In this document: in pieces, positions 12,250 to 22,904 of the stretch | How positions within the stretch are numbered: position 1 is the first letter of the stretch | Layout of the letters: each line of letters begins with the position of its first letter | Assembly (NCBI GenBank): GCA_963575745.1 | Contig: CAUYUJ010016283.1 | Span: 166,001 to 230,000, forward strand | Length of the DNA: 64,000 nt | DNA from: Prorocentrum cordatum | Lineage: Eukaryota; Sar; Dinophyceae; Prorocentrales; Prorocentraceae | Direction: 5' to 3' | Translations under genes and position numbers: made by a program | The notes under the pieces: generated by a model | Databases searched by the model: none | Seen by the model: only the letters and a program-made list of their open reading frames with translations | Told to the model about the DNA's origin: nothing

Positions 12250-12311
12250 TTTGAGCCTGACAGGCTTGGGCCGAGATGGGATTTGAGCCAAAATGGTTTG
12301 AGCCCAAATGG
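12250..12311 (-). other. Four tandem relict spliced-leader-like 15-mers
   Basis: The minus strand reads CCATTTGGGCTCAAA, CCATTTTGGCTCAAA, TC, CCATCTCGGCCCAAG, CCTGTCAGGCTCAAA. The second unit matches the SL core CCATTTTGGCTCAAG at 14 of 15; the others match less well (roughly 10 to 13 of 15). Tandem loss of CCGTAG between units is the known pattern after repeated trans-splicing and recycling. Confidence 0.6.
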
Positions 12312-12317
12312 CCACTG

Positions 12318-12366
12318 TCCCTCCTCCTCCTCCTCCTCCTCCTCCTCCTCCCCCTCCTCCTCCTCA
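12318..12366. repeat. CCT microsatellite
   Basis: Near-pure CCT with one CCCCCT interruption. Confidence 0.9.
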
Positions 12367-12440
12367 CTCCTCCCTCCACCTGCTTCCCTCCTGTCTGCTG
12401 CCCTTTCTCCTCCATCTTTGTCCTCATCGCTGACTCCTGC

Positions 12441-13272
12441 GGCCCGGGCGTTTCGTCTGACCCTTTCTCGCCTCCCATGACCATGAAGTCTGCTGCAACG
12501 GTTTCACGGATGGAGGGCCTGCGTTTTCGAAATGTGGCTCTCGCTCCAGCGCCGCGCACAGTCGACGTAACAGGTTGCAACAGCTTCACGGTTGGAGAGC
12601 GGGTGTGTTCAAAGTTTCGGTCTCGCCACAGCGCCACGCACTTTCGCAAATTTGCAACATCTTCAAGGATGGAGGGCGGCTGGTGTTTGAAATGTGTCGC
12701 TCGCCTTAGCGCCGCGCTCATTCGTCTTGAAAGTGTGCAGTAGGTTCAGGGGTGGACGCAAGATCGTTTTCAAAATGTTGTTATCGCCACGCCGCGCACA
12801 GTCGCCGTAAACGTTTGCATCCGAATAAATGACGGAGGGCGGTTCCTTTCCGAAATGTGACTCTTGCCTTAGGACCACACACGCTCAGCCGCTCGTCCGA
12901 ACAAATAGCAACACTTCCGGAGATTTAGTATTGTCGATGTCCCTGGAACAGCGTGCTGGCACGATCTAGGATTTGCCAGGACGCAGCCGTTAAGTTGTTT
13001 CGCGGTGCTGGAGTCCCAGGAACGGCGTTCTGGTACGATTTACGTAGGAGTGCCAGGTCGCAACAGTCACGTTGGTCCGCAGCGTTGATACCCAAGAAAT
13101 GTATTTTTGCACGGTGGAGGATTATCAAACGGTTGTCTCCTAATGGGCCACTTCCGACCTTGAAACACATTCTCGAGACCTGTTCAGAAGGAGCTTAGAG
13201 GCAGGGTTGGTTGCAATCTACTTGACGCACCTCGGGCATACATTGGTCCTCCTCCTCCTCCTCCTCCTCCAC
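12441..13272. repeat. Composite repeat, copy 2
   Basis: Same order as copy 1: GGGCGTTTCGTCTGA, about five 80-bp units with GCGCCGCGCACA, then GGCGTTCTGGTACGATT units, AGGAGCTTAGAGGCAGGGTT, ending in CCT repeats (13248-13272). Confidence 0.65.
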
Positions 13273-13570
13273 CTTCTCCTCCTCAATGTTTTCCTCCGAC
13301 TCCACCACCTCCTCCCCACCGCGCACACGAGGTTGAGGTCGAGTTCGCAACCCACCCCAATCCAGACAGAGCTGCAGGGGGGCGTGAACTCGACCTCCAC
13401 CCTGCCGCGCGCAGACGAGGTCGAGATCACGACTCCTCCCAGTCGTCGGAATTGCGCTGTTCCTGCAAATCGTACCCTTACTGGTGCGTTGTTGCACAAG
13501 CATAGGGGCGGGTGTTGCTTCGAACAATTCGGTACCTCGTCCCTGTCGTACCCCAAAGCGTGTCAGTAGG

Positions 13571-14325
13571 AGGGGTCGGGCGTTTCGCTTGAGACTGCCT
13601 CACCACTTGCGACCCTGATGCTCAAGCTTGGCAACAGCTGGAATGATTTGAGGGAGATCGAATTCAAAACGGGGCTCTCTCCTCAGCGCCGCCCACCTTC
13701 GCCTTGAACATTTGCAGCGGTGCATTCGCCTTAGCGCAGCGCACATTCGTCGTAAAAGTGGCAAAAAAACGCGTCAGGTATGGAGGGGTGGTGGTTTGGG
13801 AAAATTTGCCCATCGCCGTGGCGCAGCTCGCATTCTTATGTACAATTCGCAACTGCTTCAAACATGGAGGGAAATTCCGTTTCACGCTGGGGCTCTCGCC
13901 TCAGCCCTATTCACATTCGTCCTACAAGTTCGTAGCAGATGCAGAGGTGAAGGACGGCTCCTGTTCAAGACGGGGCTTCAGCTTGAAACTCCTGCGCATT
14001 TAGAAAACATAACTCTGAACACATGCAACAGCTGAAAGGGTGGAGGGCGGATTCTCTTCGACGTGGGGCTTTCGCTTGAGACTGCCTCGAGGCCATGATT
14101 CGATGTTAAAACAATACGGTAATAATACCTTTGCGGCATGATTATCGCTCGCTGGCAAGACGAGATGCAACCAGACACAGGAACGGTCTTACCAAAGGTG
14201 GCTGCTTGCAGTGAAGGATACGGTTCGTAGGAATGTTCGACGAAAGGACTTGGGAAGGGTGGTTTGCAGAACCGTTGATGAATATTTGATTCAGTCTGGC
14301 CCTCCTCCTCCTCCTCCTCCTCATC
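13571..14325. repeat. Composite repeat, copy 3
   Basis: Starts GGGCGTTTCGCTTGAGACTG, carries 80-bp-type units (GCGCAGCGCACATTCG), then GGGAAGGGTGGTTTGCAG, and again ends in CCT repeats (14301-14322). Confidence 0.6.
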
Positions 14326-14394
14326 ATGCCCCTCTGCATCTTCCTCTTCCTCATTGTCTTGTCATCAGCATCTGCATCAGCACCAAACACCACA

Positions 14395-14545
14395 AGTATC
14401 ATCATCATCATCACCACCATCATCAGTACAAGTACAATAGATGTATGTATGTTCATCATCGTCGCTATCATCATCAGTCGCATGATCATCATCACCATCA
14501 GCATCACCATTATCATCCTCATCATCCTCATCCTCGTCATCATAA
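14395..14545. repeat. CAT/ATC microsatellite
   Basis: Imperfect CATCAT units. The Asp/His-rich frames over it are by-products. Confidence 0.85.
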
Positions 14546-14783
14546 CCATCACGACATCTGTCTGCCTCATCCTGCAAGTGTCCTCCCTCGCCTCTGTCTT
14601 GCTGCATCTGCTCATGATCGCCCCGGATTTCACTCCCGTTCCACAACCCTCAGCAGCAGGAAATGGATGAGGACGAGGAGGATAGATAAGGGATTAGAAG
14701 AATGAGCAGAATCGACCATGAGCAGAGCAGGCGGAGTAGAAGCAGCACGGGGAAGAGTAGAGCAGGTATTTTGCAGGGAGCGG

Positions 14784-14811
14784 AGCAGCAGCAGCAGCAG
14801 CAGCAGCAGCC
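14784..14811. repeat. CAG microsatellite
   Basis: Nine CAG units, about 130 bp past the exon 11 donor. Confidence 0.9.
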
Positions 14812-14940
14812 GAATGATGCAGCAGGCAGCCCTGAAACCAGAGCATCCGCAGAGCAAAGCCGAGGAGGAGCGGCCTGGAAGCAAGGGCCGAGCCATCCCT
14901 GCCATCCGCCCGCACCACGCCCGCGGCCCCCTCCCTGCGC

Positions 14941-15025
14941 CGGACTTGAACGGTCCATCCGTGCAGCGTTTGAGCGTGCTGAGCGTCGGCGGGAGGCGCA
15001 CGGGCTGCTTCGGCAGCTCGCCGCC
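14941..15025 (-). CDS. Methyltransferase exon 11: [20 protein letters not shown]
   Basis: 85 nt between GGGCCCAG|GGC and TCCG|GCGCAGGG. It encodes [20 protein letters not shown] then CTDGPFKS plus one base. A further exon in phase 1 is expected to the left; no convincing candidate was seen. Confidence 0.65.
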
Positions 15026-18000
15026 CTGGGCCCTCGCCTCTGTGAGCTCCGCTGCGGAACGAGGCACCGCGATCCAAAGACTCAGCTCTCCCCCCCTCCC
15101 AAACTTCGTGGCGGCGTCGGCCGTTCGGGGTGCGTCGCCTGGCCGTACCCTCATGTTTAGCTAAACCCGTGGCTCCCTGCAGAGGTGTCCTCAAAGTGAA
15201 GATCACGAGGATGGGCCGACCTTCAGGCACAGGCGCAAACGACTCATCACATGTAGAGGTACATGCGGTGACGCCGAAACGGGCGTCGACCTTGGGTCCA
15301 ATGCTGACCCAAGCAGTCCGCCCGAACCTCCAAAGATATGTTCTGCAGACTCTTATCCCAGCTACATCGGAGTAAAATGTGGTTGCTGCGAGGGAAGGTA
15401 TTCTAGGCAGGCTGCGTCCTTCCCGCCATGGCTGAACTCAGATTCTCGCCACGAAATCAGCGCGGAACACCGTGTATATAAACTTCTCTGCTTCGATGAG
15501 GAGCGGCGAGGAGGGCTGGGGCCTTTCCTTCGAAGAAGACACCTGGAATACACAGAACCCTTCGTTGATCCACGCAGATTTGTTGGATCTGCGGTGGAAT
15601 CCCCTGGCGGCAACTCCGGCGCCGCCCCTGGCGCGCTCCGCGCGCCAGGGAGGGGGCCCAGCGCCGATCTAAGAAACCCGCGCGGAGCTCTGAACGTGCA
15701 TGTTGATGTAGTTGCCTTGCATTCCTGCTATGATCCGTCAACGGATCATTCCCATTCTCTGCATCTGGCTCTTCAGTCTCGAGGCCCCAGGAGGCCCCAG
15801 GAGGCACAGGAGAGCGCGCACGCGGCGTCTCTCGATGAGAGGCGCGCGAGTGGCGAGGCCCTGGCCGTCGGAGAATGCGGGCGGCGGGCCGTGTTCGTTC
15901 GCTCTCGGACACCAGGTCTCGGAGGCGGAGACTTACCCATCATTATCGTCTGGGGATGGACCTTCAAGGAGCTCGGCAGGCGATGGATAGGAATACATTC
16001 GGGCCCCTGGGGGGGTGGGCAAATATATCCATATCCACCGCCTGCCGAGGACCTCGAAGACCGATGCCCTAGGCGATGGGCATGAGGCATGATGAGTAAG
16101 CCCCCGCTCAACAAGTTCTGCGCTCGAACGCAAGGACGTTTGAGAGGCGGACGCTGAGAACAGCGTCGAGAGCCATGAATCAATGAATCTGCAATGCATC
16201 CGCTTGAATGCGCTTCGGCTGAAAACGTCGAAGGAAAACCGAGGTGGTCTTCCATCTCGGAAGTGATCGAGTGATCAGGCGTTACATGGCTGGAGCGTCC
16301 GACGTCCAACCGAGCTGCATTCGAGCGTCCAGGAGGCCCCGCGCAAAAATATCTGGTTGCCTGGATATGGGCCTGCTAGCTACTGCTGTCTTTACGCGGA
16401 AACTCTCTCCCCAACGACTGAATCCGCCATTTGCAACACACCTGTCTACCGTGCTGGTTCGAGCACAGGACATACAACACTGCTCTGTAGATCGTACTGA
16501 ACAGATACAGTGATTTGCACAACGTGTTCATCGTGATGCTCCACATTGCTCACCTGTCCGTCCCTGCGAACTGCTAGGCCTGCGCAATCTTAAAGCACGC
16601 GCCTATTTAGCACAACAGCACCGAGCATCCTGTCCGAGAAAAGCCCGGCGAGTACTCTCAATGAGCGAAACAAGCTGACGTCGACACCTTCGCGCTACGT
16701 ACGTAATAAAGACACCAGTCTCTGCTTCTGCAGCTCGGAGCACGAGGTGCAGAGACAGGAGATGGCGGGTGATCTGATCGACGGTTTGCACGATCTATGA
16801 GGGGGTTACAACATCCTCTCCAATTTGACACAATGCAAGCTTCCCCCTGCCGTGGGCGCGAAGACGAAGCAGTAGACCATGTCGGCCTGTTAGAGATACA
16901 AACATGTTATATAACATTAACAACTATGCAATGAAACCTGCTCCTCGGCTCTCCGTCTGATCCTGGGGCTCTGGCACCAGTACGTCCTTCCTACGGAGCA
17001 CCGAGGATACGGCCATGCACGCAAAGTGACTTGCACACAGAGGGTACAAACAAAATGGAAGAACTTGACCTGCTGGTCGTGGTTTGACTCGTACTGTCTT
17101 CACGTCAGGGTACTCCTGGAACGCATGCTTCTCAAAGGGTGTCCATTGGTATTCAGCTGCTGACGCAGACTGTCCTTCTCAGGGGTACGGACAACTCGAC
17201 CAGAAGTACTCTACTCGCCCTAATTCTGGGCTAAGATTAGCAAGTTCGAATCCGTCGACATTGAAAGGAGAAACCAACTCGGATCGCAACGCGAATCAGA
17301 TTGGGCCGCATCTTCACGGAGCCGGAATCGGATCGGGTCGACCGTGCCAGGATGCACAACACCCCCGTGCAAGCATAGGGTGCCGCATCGGGTCGTGATA
17401 ATTTGGCATTGGGATCGGATCGGGAGGCCGGCACCGACACCGAGTCCGACCCACTGGATCGGCATGGGACCCCGCGAAGGCGCGGGCGACCTGGGGGCAC
17501 GCGGGCGGCACCTCCGGCACGGCCTCCTGGAGGCCGAGCCAGGGCTCGGCCATCCGCTGCCCCTGCGCGCCAGCGCAGGCGGGAGCTCGCAGGAAGTCTT
17601 CGCGGGAACGATCCAAGCGCCAAAGAACCAGACAGGGGGGACATCAAATCGGATAAACCCAGAGAAAGGCCCAGTAGGGAAGCCCAGGATATTAGGCAAA
17701 ACCCACCAGCCCTCTGGGCGTGAGTGGTCTAAGGAGTTTGCTGTTCTGTCGTCCCTTCTTCCCCTTCTGAGAAGGTTTAATCACGGTTCCCTTTCTCTAT
17801 TAGTAAACGGCCCCTACCACGGGCAGACAAAAAAGACCACGCAGGCCAACCATCCCTGCTAAAAACAATACAAATTACACTTTGGTTCCAAATCTGGAGC
17901 ATGCGCGGGACCCATTGTTCTCAGAGCTCTCATCTGTTTCATGACTCCACGACTCCGTAACATGCAGCAACTTGTCCATCGGTGCTGGTGCTTTGCGCTC

Positions 18001-21000
18001 CCTGGAAGAGCTAGCTGCCCTTCACAGAATGCTCGGCACTTCGCTTCCGGGGGATACGAGATCCTGGACCCCTTGGGGCCAGGGCCCCAGGCACCTGGGG
18101 TCCCCACTGGTTCCTCGTAGCTGGCGCACCTGGCGCGGCTGGGGCACGTTGCACAGCTGGAGCACGTGCCGCACCTGGCACGCTTGGGCCTCCAGGCTGC
18201 CTGGTGCACCTGGAACCCGTGGCGCGCATGGCATGTTTGACGTTCCTAGGCGATACGCTGACACTCGGGAACTACTTATTTGGGAGGGCGGGTGACAGTG
18301 GGCTAGACAGCCTACTATCTACGAAGGTAGCTGGACCACTGTTCCGCAGGCGACGGGCCGCCAACCCGGACCAATGAGACCCCCCCCCACCATCCTTGTC
18401 AAAAAAATGTGGCGTCAACTTGGGGACAACATTATGGGCCACGACCCGGGAGGGCGCGAACACTTCGTATTTTTTTTGGCACGGACGGCGGGGCTGCCCG
18501 CATATTGCCTGCTGCGCGATAAGCCAACATCCCTGTCAAAAACCACACGAAATACCCTTTGAGGCAAAATCTGGACCATGCGAGGGCGCCCCTCGATCAC
18601 TGCGCATCGGCTTTTGAATAGGACGGCAGGTGTGCTGGCATATTGCCTGCTATGTGAGAGCCAATACGGTCACCCCGCTGCGATTGCGCCCTGCTTTTTG
18701 ACAAAAGTGGTGGGGGCCGACACGCTTCCCGCGTTGCACCGCCACGTGCGTAGGCGCACCTGGCACGCTCTGCGCGTGCCCCGGACGTTGCGCACCTGGC
18801 GCGGCTGGAACGTGCGGCACACATGGCGCTCGTGGCTCACGTGGCGCCTCTGGCGCACCAGGCGTCCCGGCACGCTTTGGCCACAGCGGTGCCTGGCGCA
18901 CCTGGCGTGCATAGCGCGCCTAGCACGCGTGGCGTTCCTCACCCCCGCGTTGGGCACATGGGGTACGTTCTGGTTCTCATTAGCTGCCGATCCAATGGCT
19001 CCCGCTGAACATGCTGCGGTTCGGGTCTTGCTGCGGGTTGGGAAGGCGGGTGGGAGTGAGCAGGACGGACTGCGGACCACCCGGGGTCACGCCACCCCCC
19101 AGACAATCCCTGTCAACAAAACAATAGCGAATGCACTTTGCCTCCAAATCTGGAACATGCGCGGGCGCCCCGCGACTTAGAGGCCTCCTGGACGGCCCAA
19201 GAGGTCCCCACGAGGCCCCAAGAGGCCTCCAAGATGCGCCCCAAGAGGGTCCCGAAACGCAGACAATTGGCCCATTCCCTTCGTAAAACGTACGATTTTT
19301 CACAAGGTCGCCTTCTGGGCTTGCCGATGCTCCCAGACGGCCCAAGAGGCCCCCAATACCGCCCCAAGACGGCCAAAGAAGCCTGCAAGAGGGCCCCAAG
19401 ATAGCCCAAGAGGGCCCCAAGACGGCCCAACAGGCGTCCAAGACGGCCCAAGAGGGCCCCGAAGACGGCCCCGAGAGCGTTCCAGGAGCGCTCCAAGTGG
19501 CCTGCAAGAGAGCTCAATTTGGCCCCACACGGCCCAAGAGCGATCAAAGACACCGCAGATGGCCTCCAGACGGCCCAAGATGCCCCCACGAGGCCCCAAG
19601 AGGCACCCAAGACGCGTCCCAAGAGGGCTTGTGGGCGCACAAAATTGGCCCGTTCCCTTCGTGAAACGTGCATTTCTCACAAATTCGCCTTTTGGGTTGT
19701 CCGATGCTCCCAGACGGCCCAACAGGCCCCCAAGTCCGCCCCAACACGGTCCAAGAAGCCTCCAAGAGGGCCCCACGACAGCCCAAGAGGGCCCCAAGAC
19801 GGCTCAAGGGGCGCCGAAGACGGCCCAAGGGAGCCCCGAAGACGGCCCCAAGAGCGCTCCAGGAGCGCTCCAAGTGTTTCCAAGAGAGCTCAACATGGTC
19901 CCCGACGGTCAAAGAACGATCAAAGACACCCGAGATGGTCCCCAGATGGCCCAAAGACGCTCCCAAGAGGCCTCCAAGATACGTCCCAAGAGGGTCCCTA
20001 GACGCAAAAATTTGTTCATGTCCTTCGTAAAACGTGTACTGTTTCACCAATTCGCCTTGTGGGCTTTCCGACGCTCCCAGACGGCCCAAGAGGCCCCGAA
20101 GACCGCCCAAAAAGCCCCCAAGACGGCCCCACGACGGCCCAAAATGGCCCCAAGACGGCCCAAGAGGTCCCCAAGACGGCCCAAGAAGGCTCCAAGACGG
20201 CACCAAGAGGGGCCCGCCCCCACGAGCCCCAGGGGGCCCCAAGAGTGCCCCAAGAGTGCCCCAAGAGGCCGCCAGAGGCCGCCAAAACGCTCCACGGAGC
20301 CCCCAAGAGGCCCCCAGGAGGCCCCCAAAAGACCCCCAGACGCTTCTGTATTGCGAGCCGCGAAGCCAACTGCAATGCACTCCGCGCATACAGCCTTGCT
20401 CTTCCTCGTGAAGTGCTCACTATCATGCTCGGCGCTAATGTGTTGCTGCCGCGCGAACTGCTTAGTGCGCGCTGCGAACGTCGACGGCCTCTTCACCCGT
20501 TTCGATTCATCTGCCACATCTTTCGCGGTGATGCCTCGCTGATCACAGTTTCCGCACACCACTCTTGCTCCTTTCGTCTTCCGGCGGTCCTCCACTTGGT
20601 TGCGGGTCGAAAGGCCGACCTCCCAAAAGGACACCCCGCACCCGGGCGCACAGCACGCAAGGCGCTCGCAAAACACGCCCCAGACCACCGGCATCACGCA
20701 AACATTTGGACCCCTACGTATCTGCCACCACCCGCGCGCGACACCGCACCCTCACACAAGACGCCGCTGGCCACAAACTCCTGGCCTCGCAACACTCACA
20801 GAAGGGGTCGGCGGATGTGGCGTAAGCCTGTAGAATCTGGAGCATGCGCGGGCGCCCCGCGACCACTCCGCATTGGTTTTTGACACGGACGGCGGGAATG
20901 TCGGCGTGCTGTTTGTTACGCACAAATTGGGCGCAAACCGTCCGTCCGTCAAAAATTACCCTGCGACGTACCCAACCCACGCGCATCAAATGGCAAGAGG

Positions 21001-22844
21001 AGTACGCCAACATTAGCAGGAACAACGACAATGTAGACGCGGTGATTTGCTGTGCAAGCTACATGGGATGCGCATGCGTTGCACGATTCACAGGACGACG
21101 ATCGAAAGAACGAGGCTTGAGGCCCCAGGATCGAAGAAGAACGGGCACGGGAACGAGGGGTAGGAGAGGGATGGAATGGAGGGCGGGGGGGGCGAAAGGC
21201 CATCGCGGAAGCAGCAGCATGCATGGAGAAGGTGAGGCGGGGAATAGGACGACGATGAAAGTGGCGGGAGGAGACAGAAGACTGCCGCGTTTTTCAAGTG
21301 CGAGCTAAACCCGCAGCGCTGCCTGCGCCATGTCGTCGCAGAGTTCCACATGATAAAACTTGTTTAGAGTGCAAGGAACGAGCGAGGCGTAGCTCGCCCG
21401 CTAGCTTCTCCGCCTCCTTCCCGCACACTTCAGCGCGGGAGCTGAACGCTCGCAGGCGCGCCGCCAGGTCTGCGGGCGGCCCGCGGGAAAGAAACTCAAG
21501 GCCGGGGTCGCGTATCATCAATCGGTTGTCCATCGTCCAAAGTTGCACTGGCGACGTACTGGTTGAACGCGGAGCGAGCAGCATCACGCGCGTGCCTGAA
21601 CGCCACGCAGGTACAGTGCACGCGCGATTGGGACTTCAGGTCGATCACGCGCGTCTCCACCAGGCTTGGCAACACCACGCGACTGAGGATCTCACTGCGG
21701 TCTGCCATGCTGCTGTCCGCGAATGCAATGCGCTGCCTGCAAGTAAGGCGGCGGCGTCCACTTGTCTCAGAAGATGTTCCCGCGGGCCCGAAGGGCGACC
21801 GCCAGCTCGAGCCGCGGCGCCGGCAGGCCAGATAAGGATCATGCAACAGCAAAGACGATGACAGAGCAACGAGGTATCGGCGAGTGCATGACCGGCCTCC
21901 GTTTCCTGCACTTCTTTCCTGTAGTTCCCCTAGCTCATCGAGCTCAGCAGATGTTTCTGCGGGTCCGAAGGACGACCGCCAGCTCGAGTCGCAGCGCCAC
22001 GTGGCACGAACCGCAGAGCAAGGGCACGCGAGCATTGCTCGTGGTCAGAATCTGAGTCCCCGCGGTGCCTCACTCCGCTGGCCACCCACCAGCAGCCCTC
22101 GAAAGTGGCGACAGTTTCACAGATCGCAGCCGCCCAGGGGTGGCGAGGTCTAATCTGAGCCCCCGTGGTGCCTCACTCCGCTGGACCCACCAGCAGCCTC
22201 GAAAGTGGCGACAGTTTCACACAGGGATGGCGAGGTCTAATCTGAGTCCCCGTGGTGCCTCACTCCGCTGGACCCACCAGCAACCCTCGAAAGTGGCGAC
22301 AGTTTCACAGATCGCAGCCCCCCAGAGATGGCGAGGTCTAATCTGAGTCCCCGTGGTGCCTCACTCCGCTGGACCCACCAGCAGCCCTCGAAAGTGGCGA
22401 CAGTTTCACAGATCGCAGCCCCCCAGAGATGGCGAGGTCTAATCTGAGTCCCCGTGGTGCCTCACTCCGCTGGACCCACCAGCAGCCCTCGAAAGTGGTG
22501 ACAGTTTCACAGATCGCAGCCCCCCCCCAGAGATGGCGAGGTCTAATCTGAGTCCCCGTGGTGCCTCACTCCGCTGGACCCGCCAGCAGCCCTCGAAAGT
22601 GGCGACAGTTTCACAGATCGCAGCCCCCCCCCCCCAAGGATGGCGAGGTCTAGTCTGAGTCCCCGTGGTGCCTCACTCCGCTGAACCCACCAGCAGCCCT
22701 CGAAAGTTTCGCAGATCGCAGCCCCACCAGGGATGGCGGGAGGAGGCGGGAAGGAAGGAAGGAAGGAAGGAAGGAAGGAAGGATGGTGGAGACCGCAGTG
22801 CTCTATTCAAAACGAGTACCCAACGCAGGAGGTTTGGGGGGGAG

Positions 22845-22904
<60 letters not shown>

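Larger units (their letters stand above)
15026..16850 (-). other. Methyltransferase intron 10 (1.83 kb, GC-AG)
   Basis: Contains two inverted repeats (15626-15650 and 15953-16069). The remainder is unremarkable. Confidence 0.6.

Noticed and set aside
13190-13560. CDS candidate on either strand between composite repeats 2 and 3
   Set aside because: Open frames are short, depend on the CCT tract and show no motif.
16806-16850. Terminal end of the methyltransferase at the TAA following exon 10
   Set aside because: Splicing at ACG|GCAGGG gives a smooth join to the recognisable exon 11 at 15.0 kb, which fits better than the stop-terminated tail.
22048-22745. Regular direct repeats that could suggest CRISPR
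   Set aside because: The whole 100-bp unit repeats without unique spacers, and the context is eukaryotic.
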